Part shown: piece by piece, positions 34,686-45,549 of the stretch
How the letters are laid out: each line of letters starts with the position of its first letter
Numbering within the stretch: the stretch's first letter is position 1
Assembly (NCBI GenBank): GCA_035610365.1
Contig: CM069433.1
Location: 128,544,545-128,608,544 of the forward strand
Source: Aquatica leii
Taxonomy: Eukaryota; Arthropoda; Insecta; Coleoptera; Lampyridae
DNA: 64,000 bases
Direction: 5' to 3'
Position numbers and translations under genes: made by a program
The notes under the pieces: generated by a model
Database searches by the model: none
The model's input: only the letters and a program-made list of their open reading frames with translations
Told to the model about the DNA's origin: nothing

Positions 34686-36380
34686 AAAATAGCATCTTAA
34701 ACTAATACTATTAATGTTATTTTTACATTTATACTGAACTTTCGAAATAATTAAAATCTTCGAAGTAACGTAGGAACATACGAATACAAAGTTTTTGTGT
34801 GCACTGTTCTATTACAATAAATTAGCTTTAGTTTAATTAATGTTTTTAATTAGAAATTTAATTTTAATGTCATGTTATACTTATATTGTTTTATTTAAAT
34901 TTAATAACCTGACATAATCTAGTAAAACAGCATTTGAAGCTGTTTATATAAAATTTGTTCATATTTCTGTTAGTACAATAAATTTTGTTCCGTTGTAAAC
35001 TTTATTTGCAAAAAAGTTATTTAAGTAATTATATCTGACGCTGCAACTACAAACAAAACGGACAAAGTTTTTATGTAAAATAATTTATTTCTTTTTAAAC
35101 GTTTCTAGATAAAAATTTAAAAAAAATGACATCTTAAAATTTAAACATTAATCTTAGAGGCAAGTTTTTCTAATGATTGTACATCTAGATATGAGTTTAA
35201 AAAAACATCTCCATTTATCTGATGTTTACATTATACATAAAAGTTATGCATTATGTATAAACTCTTTTAAAATATTATTTATAGATAAACAACTTGATAA
35301 AGAATTGTTTTTTATTGCCACAAAACTTGTTTGTGTATTTTAAAATTATTTTGTGGAATTATTTTTCTGGAAATAATTTATTAACAAGAAAACTTTTAGA
35401 TTGATGCATTTAAGTATTTATATTTATTTATGGTTAGAAAATACAATCTTACTTACGTTAAAAATTAAATTTTACGTGGTAATATTATATAAATTACTAT
35501 ATTGTAATTAAATATTAATTAAATATCTATAGGCAAAAAAAACAAATGCAAATTAAAAAGATTAATTTTTTGGTAGGTACGAAATTAAAAATTAACTGAA
35601 TTTGTTTTTATTAAAATTTGCTAGAAAATGTATTTTTCGCCCCGTCTTTATATTTAAACAACAATTTGTTTTTAAATTTTGCTATTTCCGCAAAGTGTAT
35701 AAATAGTTCTCTTTAATTAAAAAACTTGGGATCGTATTTTGCCACGTTTTTATTTCGTGGTTTTACGTAGTTGCTTACAAAATAGTTTATCAAGTCCTCT
35801 GTCAACATAGTTAAATTATAGATGTAAACAAAAATTTTGTTAGTAGTTTTTATCGCTGCAAAATTAACAAATGAATAATCCTTTGTTGTTATTTTTAAGT
35901 AAAGTTTTATGTTGGGTATACATTGAAAATGTTAACGGTTTTTTTATAATGGTTAAACATTGGATTTCAAATATTTATCCAACTTACAAGATTACAATCT
36001 ATTTTAAATAAATACTATCTAAGTTGGAAAAACGTTGTGTGCTTAGCTTTTACTAATATACGCTTTGGAATGTATGTCCAATAAAGGCTAACTAGATTGG
36101 GAGAATAATTTATTGGCATTGTTGGTTATATAATTGATTAGCAATGTTTAACCAACATGAGATATTTAATACTGGTTATTTGTTAAAACATGTACATAGG
36201 TTTAATGTTTGATCTAAATATTGGGCATAGGTAGTTATTAGAAGGAAATTTCTCAAAAATGGAAAAAAAATTATGAAACAAAATATTGTAATTGTATTGG
36301 CATTTGGTAGAACAGTTTATTAAACATAGTTACATTAAAAAACAGAAATACATATTAACATAAAACTACTAGTTACTATA
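34440..36380. other. AT-rich interval with TA microsatellite
   Basis: The interval contains an (AT)n tract at about 34649-34679. No coding or repeat family was recognised. Confidence 0.45.
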
Positions 36381-36449
36381 GATCATTTATTTATAACTTT
36401 TATGCTATTATTTCCGATCGTAATTCCCTCGGGTTTTTCTACCGCCGAC

Positions 36450-36533
36450 TTAGTCTTTAAGGGTGTATAGAAATGTGTCAATTCTTTCTCTTAATTCTAT
36501 GTCGATGACACTAGGGAACCGTTTCTGGATAGC
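36450..36533 (-). CDS. Candidate terminal exon of a host gene
   Basis: On the minus strand the acceptor TTCTATTGTTTTATAG ends at 36534. One phase only is open: AIQKRFPSVIDIELRERID continuing to TFLYTLKD and a TAA at 36450. The other two phases stop quickly. An AATAAA signal follows on the minus strand near 36388-36383, about 60 bases past the stop. Base composition is less AT-rich than the flanks. I do not recognise the peptide, and upstream exons (at higher coordinates) were not identified. It could be a chance frame. Confidence 0.33.
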   Translation of the reverse strand, partial: AIQKRFPSVIDIELRERIDTFLYTLKD

Positions 36534-36539
36534 CTATAA

Positions 36540-37600
36540 AACAATAGAAAATAATTAATTTATTAATTAAGATTAATTATCAAAATTACGATGCAATTGT
36601 AAATATGCAATCATATATGGCATTCTATAATCTAAAATTACATAAATGTGATCATAACATTTTAATATTGCATTCTAAATGATCAACTTACTTGATTATT
36701 GACAAAGGTGTCTAATTTTCGACCAACTCAATTTTCGTAATGTAAGTATCTATACAAGAAAACAAAAAATTTGAATATAATTTAAGAGATAAAGATTAAT
36801 GTTTTTCTTAATTGATAATTTTATTTTTTCTGTGGATTGGTTATTATTCTCATTTAAAAATATTATTTTAAATTATTATCGACTTTGTTACAATAGAAAT
36901 TAATATTTTTTATTAGCAAAAAAGTTATGTACATTTACTCGAAAGGCAGTAGTCAAATATGATATGCATAAAACATATTTACTACGAAGTAAATTTTGCT
37001 GTTCCACTATATTCAAATAATTTTCAAATATGTTGTTTAACCTGCGAATTTTTTTTTACACGTCGCACAGACATACTCTTATAAACTATACCCTTTTATT
37101 AATTAGTGCTAACTTAATAAGCACAGTTGGTACTTACTTTTTATCGTCCAGAAGAATTTTTATAAATCAGTAAATTGAAACTTTCTTGTAGTTTTAAATA
37201 CAAAATAAAGAATTCTTACAAACTAAGAAGTTGTAAAGTAAATAACTGGTTTTTGGTCGTAATCACAGCGAGGATTCATACGTTACTCAAAAAGAAAATT
37301 ATCCGGTCTATTGTCACAGAATGCTCTATGACAGTGTAAGGCTTCCAGAAAAAAAAATGATGCTTATAGTCTTGCAAGTTCGTTGGGGCCGACATAGGAT
37401 TATTTTACCTAAAAAACATGCTCGTTTCGTGTTCTTGTACTGTCTTATTTTCATGTAAAAAATAAACTACTTGTACTTAATATAAACTGCGCCAAATCAA
37501 GTATAATAATAAACAGAGGTTTAGATATAAGCAGTGCTTAATCCGATTGTACTATGTAATATGATTTATTTTACTTAAAAACAGCGAGATCCGTATAAAA
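36540..37600. other. AT-rich interval, nothing recognised
   Basis: No coding motif or terminal repeat was identified between the candidate exon and the second Gypsy remnant. Confidence 0.4.
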
Positions 37601-37633
37601 GTTTTATTTGTTCTTTTCCAAGCAATTCCATAA

Positions 37634-38985
37634 ATGATTAAATTAGATAATGATAGTTCATTTCTACGTACAATTGTCATTTGTTTTGGTAGATTTAGAT
37701 TTCTAAGGTTACCTTATGGCATTTCATCGGTCCTGGAAGTATTTCAAAGATTTATGTGTGAAAATATAGACGGTTTGGAAGATGTTATCGCTTATTTTAA
37801 TGATGTCTTAGTTTTTGAGTAATAATTAGAGGAGCACAATCAAAATTTAGATGTACTGCTAAATAAAATTTCAAAATCTGGATTTACCTTGAATTTAGAA
37901 AAGTCCCAATTCTGTAAGAATCGTGTTCATTGTCTTAGACATATTTTAAGACAAAAAGGTATAGAAGCGAATGGGTAGAAAGTCCAAGAAATCTCTAAGA
38001 TGAAATATCCCCAAAACTGTAAAGACCAATAAAGATTTCTTGGAATGATTACCTACTTGACCAAGTTAATTCCAAACCTTTCTACAGAAACTTCTGTGCT
38101 CAAGAAACTACTAAGTAAGAAAAATGATTAGCAATTGACTGCTAATGAATCAAAGCGTTTCGAGAAGGTAAAATAGTTGGTTACATCGTCATCTGTACTA
38201 CCATATTTTAAAAGCAACAAAGAAATCACCCTTTCTGTTGATTGGCCTGGGTGCCATGATCAACAAAAATAGTCGCGTAATTGAATATGCTTATGCAGGA
38301 CTTACACATACCGAACAAAGATATAATCACACAAAAAGGGCACTTCTTGCAGTTGTATACGGTTGCGAGCGTTTTCATTATTACACATTTGGACACAACA
38401 TCAAGATCGAAACAGATCTTCGACCTTTGCTTAGGTGTCCTATGAAGGCCATTTGATGAATTATCCTAAAGAATTCAACGATTAGCTTTTCGATTACTTA
38501 GATATGACTTCAAGATGACCTTTGTTCTGGAAGGCTAACGCATGTAGCGGACACATTAACCCGAGAACCTATCATTTAAGGGTTTACTCAGTGATTTCAA
38601 TACTCTGAAAATAAAGGAAGGTTGAAAAAAGCTATAGAAGAGGATCCTGCACTTCAAAAAGTGAAGTATTATGCTATATATGGTTGGCCTAAACACAAAT
38701 CGAGTTGAGAGTCCAAAATGGTTTAACAGAACCATTTTGGACTCTCAACTCTTCTCACATAAAGATGTACTGTTCTATCAACAAAGGTTGATTATCCCCG
38801 AGTCTCTTCAAAGCGAGTTTTTACAATTGATACATCGTGCACACCAAAGAGTGGTCTCGTGTAATTTGTTGGGTCGTGAATCTATTTTTGGCCCAAAATC
38901 TCTCAAGATATTGAAAACTTGGTGTTGAGTTGTTTAACATGTCAACAATATTCGTTGTCAAATTCTAAGGAACCTTCAGGTTCTA
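37634..38985 (+). pseudogene. pol: Second Ty3/Gypsy pol remnant (RT to integrase zinc finger)
   Basis: The plus strand encodes FGRFRFLRLPYGISS and YFNDVLVFE, where the catalytic YxDD reads YFND so one aspartate is lost. Next come NLDVLLNKISKSGFTLNLEK, then RNase H pieces (ITLSVDW; GLTHTEQRYNHTKRALLAVV). The integrase zinc-finger region follows (FLQLIHRAHQRVVSCNLLGR, with LVLSCLTCQQ in a shifted frame to about 38950). Stops and frameshifts are frequent. It differs from the 28-33 kb element in sequence and belongs to another Gypsy lineage. It is an old, inactive copy without recognisable LTRs. Confidence 0.82.
38702..38751. repeat. Perfect 22-bp inverted repeat inside the pol remnant
   Basis: GAGTTGAGAGTCCAAAATGG plus two more bases (38702-38723) is followed by a six-base loop and its exact complement (38730-38751). 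It interrupts the alignment to integrase. This is typical of a template-switch inversion during DNA synthesis. Confidence 0.95.
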
Positions 38986-39829
38986 ATGATCATAAAACCT
39001 ATGTATTTAGTAAAAGGTGTGAAAAACCAATTTTTAGGAAAATCCATATAAGAATGATAATAATTTATCTTTAGTAACATATTACATCTCATTGTGTGAT
39101 AAAGCATAATTTTATTAATTAGGTTTGCAAAACTCTACTTTTCGGTTTCTCAGAAAATCGATTACAATACAATTAAAACAACTCCAATTTAAACTTTAAA
39201 ACCTCAGCGTATATGCTGTTCATTATTAACTGTTTATATGCGAAGACTTAGAAGTATACTTTTTTTAATGTTTAGTTGATTTTTCAAACAAATTTATCAC
39301 TTTACATGCTAATATATTTGTTTGCATTTACAAGACCATCTGATAGTATTAATTTTGGTTTGCTGATTGATTTGGTTGATAAAAGATTACCAAAATTAAC
39401 ACAACTGCAGATAATTGTGATATGGTTATTACAAAAAAGTAAGAGTAGGTTAGGTGCTCTTGTTTTCTAGAATTTATAAGTACTGAGAAGGGCATACGTA
39501 AATAAGAACCTATTAACTACTGTCAAAGGTGGTTTACATTAAAAAAACCTGCATTATCCCTAACGTAAGTTTTGATAAGCATTTTCTCTAACTTCTATGA
39601 GGTGAAAATTTATCACATGTAACATTTTGTCTTCTTAGCTCATTAGTCGGATCTAAAACAACGCATAATCCTGAATGGATCAGGAGCTACACTAGATTGT
39701 TTACCAGTATTTGTGCTTTTAAAGCATAAGAGCTTGCACTATCAGAAAGAATCCATATTTAAATAGGTTACTGGAAATTTATTGTATAAAAGAGCAACCT
39801 ACCTAAAAACTAAGTAGTCGTTGGTCATT

Positions 39830-40110
39830 ACAATTAGGATTATATATTTTTCTTATCGGTGCTAATTTGTCACTTTCCTTTCTTTCTCGACAAGTAGATT
39901 CCTTATGTAACACACCTAAGACACAGTTAAATTGCTTCAAAGTCATTGTAGCACGAAAAATAGACATGCCTGTTTCTGAATTCCGCAAACTCTTAGAAAA
40001 TTCACCATAACACCAAGTAATAATAGTAAACTCATGTATGCTTGCAAAGCAATGTCATCTAAGTTTTGCTAGTCATTACCAAACATATTTCTACCTTTAG
40101 TCTAAGTCAT
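39830..40110 (-). pseudogene. piggyBac transposase fragment (third copy)
   Basis: The minus strand gives DIALQAYMSLLLLLGV, then in another frame MSIFRATMTLKQFN followed by DKLAPIRKIYN. The order and wording match the region before the first catalytic aspartate of piggyBac transposases (compare NIFPTTMSAKRFM and DKLAPIRAIFDKF in element 1). No TTAA-flanked ends or catalytic residues were found. It is an old fragment. Confidence 0.7.
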
Positions 40111-40119
40111 CTTTAAGAT

Positions 40120-42110
40120 AATATTTATGAGTGTTGAGTTCACAATTAGTTGAAAAGAACATTTGATGTTTTGTATCCTAGAAGTGACATATCTTGTTAG
40201 TCCTGCCTACACTTTTACGGTACGACCTAAATAGAAAATCTGAAACTGACTCAAACAAAGTGAATTGGTCTAAACTTGTTCGTATAAGATGTTATGCATC
40301 AAATACCTTATTATGTACGATCTACGAATGAAATTTAATAATTTAAAATAGTAACAAACTTTGTTTTACAGGTTTGGATCAAATAGATTAAGTTCTAGGA
40401 AATAAAATATTTGTTTATAATTTTTTTGGTAAGTGTTTATTATACTAATTATATATACTTTTTTAAAACTATTGTTTACATTGAAATTACAAATTAAAGT
40501 GATTAGATTACATACAAAACATGCATGCTTCAATTTTAAACAATAAATGTACCTACTATTTGCGTTGTAATTATTGTGATATTTACATAAAAATGGTTAT
40601 GTAATAAATTTCCATTAATACTTCTCAATTAAAATAATGTATTTTATAGAATCAATTTTTAATTACACGCATGTTATGTATAAAATCAATAAATGTTATT
40701 TTGGGTTTAATTGATACTAAAATGTAAGTACGCAATTATTTGTTTAACGTACTTATTAATTTCTATAGTTTATTACAACTATATAACACATTTTTTCATT
40801 AATAATGGTTTGATTTTAAATTAACAACAAACGTTTTGTGTATTTTGTTTATGTGTAATACTTTTTATGTTTTAAATGTTTTTTTTCAAACAAAAAAAAA
40901 ACAATAACAACTTTATAAAAATCTTAAGCTTTCGCGGTTAATTTGTTTATGATTATAAGCGACTATAACCGCGCTTATGATCAACTATATAAAACATGTC
41001 AAGTGGCTCTAACCACATTTAAAAAATTAGAAATGTCTAAAATAGTTGTAGGTACATTAATTAAATTGCTTTAAGAAATACTGATTAAAACCACGAAAGC
41101 ATGACTGCATGAATTATTTATGTTTACACAAAGAGCTCTATCACTCCTGGATTAAGCTGTGGACACAGTATATTTTGATTTTACATTCGCAAATTATCTG
41201 TGTAGTTTTTTTATTAAATATTTCTATTCAGCAATTGCTAAACTGTCTTAGTTTTACTGCGTCTATAATCTTGTTCATAATAGCAAAAACCTACCAGTTT
41301 GCGTTTTCTAAATAAAATAAATTGATTAAAAGAATAATATAATAAAAAAAATCTAAAGACATGATTCTAAGCTTTAGTTTATAAATGCGTTGTTACCGGA
41401 TCGTGTTTTGCATTTAAAAAAAATTACTATATTTTCTTATTTTGTTTGCTTCAATAACGCTTTGAATTTATTTTTTTCTTTTTCTGTACAATTTTCTCTG
41501 TAGATTTATTTGCTTTTAGCTACTTTTTTCATCTGCATTTTTTTGTTGATTCACTGCTTTGTTTATTTGTTTCATGTTTCAGATATTGATGAATTGCAAC
41601 ACCTCACGCTTTGCGGATAAATTTCTAGTTGTTTAGAGCAAACTGTAATCCACGGATTTACGGCTCTTTCTTGTCAGGTGTGTGTAGGTAGCTATCATTC
41701 ACGTTTTTGCAAAACTTATGAACCGTTCAAGACATGAATATGTGGCTTTTACTAAAACCTTCCTTTTTTAATGTTTTATTCAATTCGCTTAGAATACATA
41801 TATTTTTCCATAGAAATTTTTAAAGTAAATTTACCACAATTGGTACACTTGCAAAAAACTAACTCTAGAAAATTTAATAAGCTTTAAACAAGCAAACTTA
41901 GTACCTTTTCGTAATGATAAAAAAACTCAATTTTAGACGGTTCTAAGAACATCGAAATGTCAAAAATGTCAGATAACCCTATTTACGTGTTAATTAATTC
42001 ACCAAGTTTTAGAACGGTTATTGTGCAGTCCACAAAAAAGTTGAAGATTAACGTTGTGCAGAGTTAAGTAAATTGTCTACTCGCGTTCCGAAAAACATAC
42101 TTTGGTCATA
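40120..42110. other. AT-rich interval, nothing recognised
   Basis: Short frames such as 41109-41315 lack motifs. No strong repeats were seen. Confidence 0.45.
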
Positions 42111-42226
42111 TATACACTGGTGTGCATAATTAAGAGACTACTTGCATATTTAATTGTTATGTAATTATATGCTGATATTATTACATCATAATCGGAAAAA
42201 GATGCTCAGAACATTTAATTTATAAT

Positions 42227-42395
42227 AATAATAAGCCCAGGGGGCTGCCAGATTCATGTGCGACTTAATGAGAGTAAATGAATATTTTAATTCATAAACA
42301 ATTGTTGTTATGCACTCGGGTGTAATTAAAACTACTTAAACGTAAATTTTATTTGACATAAAAAATTTGAAGTGTGTGTGTTTACATGTTTTTTT
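42227..42395 (+). repeat. Direct repeat, left copy (169 bases)
   Basis: It begins AATAATAAGCCCAGGGGGCT and matches 44519-44686 with about five differences. It lies in the untranslated leader of the Tc1 element. Confidence 0.92.
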
Positions 42396-42558
42396 TTCTT
42401 ACTTTTGGGCAACTAACTGCTCAGAAATTGACATCTTCAAAATAGCTATGTCAAAAAAAAAACGGAAACAAACACCCCTAGTGTTGTTACGAGACTAGCC
42501 GTCCCAGCGCAACTAACGACGTTATATATAAAGGCGCACCTAACGAAAGGTTAAATAT

Positions 42559-42596
42559 ATTATTTTTATAATCAGCGTACTGATTATAAAAATAAT
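42559..42596. repeat. Perfect 17-bp palindrome before the satellite
   Basis: ATTATTTTTATAATCAG, loop CGTA, then the exact complement. It sits about a dozen bases before the first satellite unit and just after a TATATATAAA sequence (42522-42532). Confidence 0.9.
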
Positions 42597-42608
42597 AGAA
42601 ATATTTTG

Positions 42609-43945
42609 ATGGTCTATGGACATCCGCTCAAGCATGTTCTATGCACATCTGCACAAACATGTACTATGGACATTCACACAAAAATGTCCTATAGATATCA
42701 ACACAAAAATGTGCTATGGATATCCACACAAAGATGTTCTATGAACATCCCCACTAGGATGTTCTATGCACATCCGCACAAACATGTACTATGGACATTC
42801 ACACAAAAATGTCCTATAGATATCCACACAAAAATGTGCTATGGATATCCACACAAAGATGTTCTATGAACATCCCCACTAGGATGTTCTATGCACATCC
42901 GCACAAACATGTACTATAGACATTCACACAAAAATGTCCTATAGATATCCACACAAAAATGTTCTATGGACATCCACACAAATATGTTCTATGCACATCC
43001 ACTCAAGCATGTCCTATAGACATCCACACAGGTCTGTTCTATGCACAACCGCACAAACATGTACTATGGACATTCACACAAAAATTTCCTATAGATATCC
43101 ACACGAAAATGTTCTATGGACATTCACACAAATATGTTCTATGCACATCCACTCAAGCATGTCCTATAGACATCCACACAAGCATGTTCTATGCACATCT
43201 GCACAAACATGTACTATGGACGTTCACACAAAAATGTTCTGTGGACATCTACACAAACATGTACTATAGACATTCACACAGAAATGTGCTATGGACATCT
43301 ACACAAAGATGTTCTATGGACATTCCCACAAGCATGTTCTATGCACATCCGCACAAAAATGTTCTATAGAGATTCACAAAAAGATGTTCTATGGACATCC
43401 CTACAAGCATGTTCTATGCACATCTGCACAAACATGTACTATGAACATTCACACAAAAATGTCCTATAGATATCAACACAAAAATGTGCTATGGATATCC
43501 ACACAAAGATGTTCTATGGACATCCCCACAAGGATGTTCTATGCACATCCGCACAAACATGTACTATGGACGTTCACACAAAAATGTTCTGTGGACATCC
43601 ACACAAGTATGTTATATGCACATCCGCTCAAGCATGTCCTATGGACATCCAAACAGGTCTGTTCTCTGCAGATCCCCTAAAACATGTACTATGGACATTC
43701 ACACAGAAATGTGCTATGGACATCTACACAAAGATGTTCTATGGACATTCCCACAAGCATGTTCTATGCACATCCGCACAAAAATGTTCTATAGAGATCC
43801 ACAAAAAGATGTTCTATGGACATCCCTACAAGCATGTTCTATGCACATCCGCACAAACATGTACTATGGACATTCACACAAAAATGTCCTATAGATATCC
43901 ACACAAACATGTACTATGGACATTCACACAATAATGTGCTATGGA
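42609..43945 (+). repeat. 25-bp tandem satellite, about 53 units
   Basis: The unit is close to TGTTCTATGGACATCCACAC plus five A-rich bases (25 bases). Variants recur in fixed order. The five-unit block GCAC/GTAC/GTCC/GTGC/GAAC repeats at 42634-42883, and a longer set (about 42.5 units from 43284 to 43859) repeats at a distance of 17 units (425 bases). This is a higher-order structure, so the array grew by block duplication. The consensus lacks stop triplets on the plus strand, which creates long frames with 25-residue periods in all three phases. These are not evidence of a gene. Confidence 0.95.
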
Positions 43946-44041
43946 CTGCATTTTAATAATGTCAGTACCTTTGCAACTACGATAGCAACCAATTATTTCT
44001 TATATGTGTTATATGCTTATTTGTTCTCAATGTTCAATATG

Positions 44042-44345
44042 TCAATAAATCCTCTTCACTTTGGGCAATTTAACTAAAATATTATGTGTTGGTGTATGAG
44101 TTACTTCACAGGGTATCTTTCTATATTCTATATTGTGCCATCTTAACCTAACAAAAAACTTTATCGATACAGTAACCGGTTTTATTATCTTCTTATTATC
44201 ATCATCGACATTGTGATCTATGTAGGAATCAAAAAATCTTCTACTGCTGTTATCTTCAAAAAGCTGCACTTTCATTAATTTATTTAAAAGTTAAACGTTT
44301 TAGTTCTTCTAAATCAGCGGCGTTATCAAAGTTATAAGGCTTTCT
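44042..44345 (-). other. Small unrecognised minus-strand frame between the Tc1 repeats
   Basis: A 77-codon frame (44275-44042) starts MKVQLFEDNSSRRFFDSYID and ends KLPKVKRIY. Just upstream, MNRKPYNFDNAADLEELKRL (from about 44351) reads in another frame, one indel away, so a protein of about 100 residues may once have existed. The mix of charged and aromatic residues is protein-like, but I recognise no family. It lies inside the segment bounded by the 169-base direct repeats. Confidence 0.3.
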
Positions 44346-44518
44346 GTTCATATTTATACACTTTGTTACAATTTACAACAAAATAAAAAAGACGCAAGAA
44401 ATAAAGCAATATAACTAACCTTTTCTATGGAACTTAAACAAACCGTTTGTAAAAGATCAGTTTTAGATATCAAGGATTACCAACATTGTAGTTATAATTG
44501 TTTTAATTTAATCACTGA

Positions 44519-44686
44519 AATAATAAGCCCAGGGGGCTGCCAGATTCATGTACGATTTAATGAGAGTAAATGAATATTTTAATTCATAAACAATTGTTGT
44601 TATGCACTCGGGTGTAATTAAAACTGCTTAAACGTAAATTTTATTTGACATAAAAAATTTGAAGTGTGTTTGTTTACATGTTTTTT
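44519..44686 (+). repeat. Direct repeat, right copy
   Basis: This is the partner of 42227-42395. It leads directly into the Tc1 leader and transposase, so it is the copy in original context. Confidence 0.92.
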
Positions 44687-44799
44687 ATGTTAAATTGCTA
44701 TTTCATTTTTGGTGTTGCGAACACTGTTGGGTTATAGTATAGTTATGGGTTATGTTGGCAGAGTTTTTCACTGTACTCATACAACGGTTTGAACATGTG

Positions 44800-45540
44800 T
44801 GCGAAAGTTTTGAAAAGCTGGCAGATATATGCAAAGACCAAATCTAAGAAAAAAAACACTCCTGTTGATGATCGTTTTATCACAGTACGTACATTACGAA
44901 ACCGCAATTCTACGTTTGTTAAAACAAGAAATCAACAAGAGAAGTAGATGGTGTTGATGCAACTGTATCAAAAGTTTGCCAAAGATTAGCGGAAGTCTTG
45001 TATTTTAGCTCATGGACCATAGTTACACACTAACCACATCATCAAACAGCAAAGTTGCAATTTTTTTGTTTCACTTGACGTCGGAAATAAAGCAGTGTAC
45101 TGTTCATAAATGCATCTTGGCTCTGTCTGTATTTTTATTTCTTCTAAGAGGAAACCATAATAGAAGCTGAATTATGGTGTGGGTTGGCTTTTTATTAGAG
45201 GTTCGTACAAAACGTATCTATATAAAAAGAGTCTTTAACAGCACATCGATACATTATAGACATTTTTGACATTCCCAATATATAATGCAAAGCCGCATGT
45301 TGCGAAACGTGTTAATAAATATCTTGTCCAAGTCGAGATGATCCGTTTGGATTGGTCAGCATATTTTCCTGCTTTAAATCCTATAAAATATGCTTACGTT
45401 GAATAAGCGAGTAGGAAAGAGACCTGTATTATGAGATTTACTAAATGATCTGCGAATTGCTCTTCACGAAGAATGTAACAATATTTCATAAGATCATTTT
45501 AGGTTATGCAGAGGCAGAGTAAATTATACCAGGTAGTGTA
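44800..45540 (+). pseudogene. Tc1-like transposase remnant
   Basis: The N-terminal part reads KKNTPVDDRFITVRTLRNRN (about 44850-44910), the Tc1 helix-turn-helix region, followed by FVKTRNQQE. The middle is heavily decayed. The C-terminal part reads ALNPIKYAYVE (about 45380-45405), equivalent to the SPDLNPIEHVW block with the final catalytic residue near it, then a stop. Many stops and shifts are present. The gene would encode the transposase of the surrounding Tc1 element. Confidence 0.65.
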
Positions 45541-45549
45541 TTACTACGA

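Larger units (their letters stand above)
42115..45540 (+). mobile_element. Tc1-like element interrupted by a satellite array
   Basis: The left end CACTGGTGTGCATAATTAAG follows TA at 42113-42114 and is a typical Tc1 terminus. The transposase remnant lies at about 44800-45540. Between them the leader segment 42227-42395 is duplicated at 44519-44686, with the satellite in between. The right terminus was not found; it may lie near 45900 but is too diverged to call. Confidence 0.6.

Noticed and set aside
42606-43934. Long overlapping frames encoding 25-residue Cys/His-rich repeats
   Set aside because: The 25-bp satellite unit lacks stop triplets on the plus strand and 25 is not a multiple of three, so all three frames open automatically. 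Variant units with TATAGA stop them. No start or splice context supports a gene.
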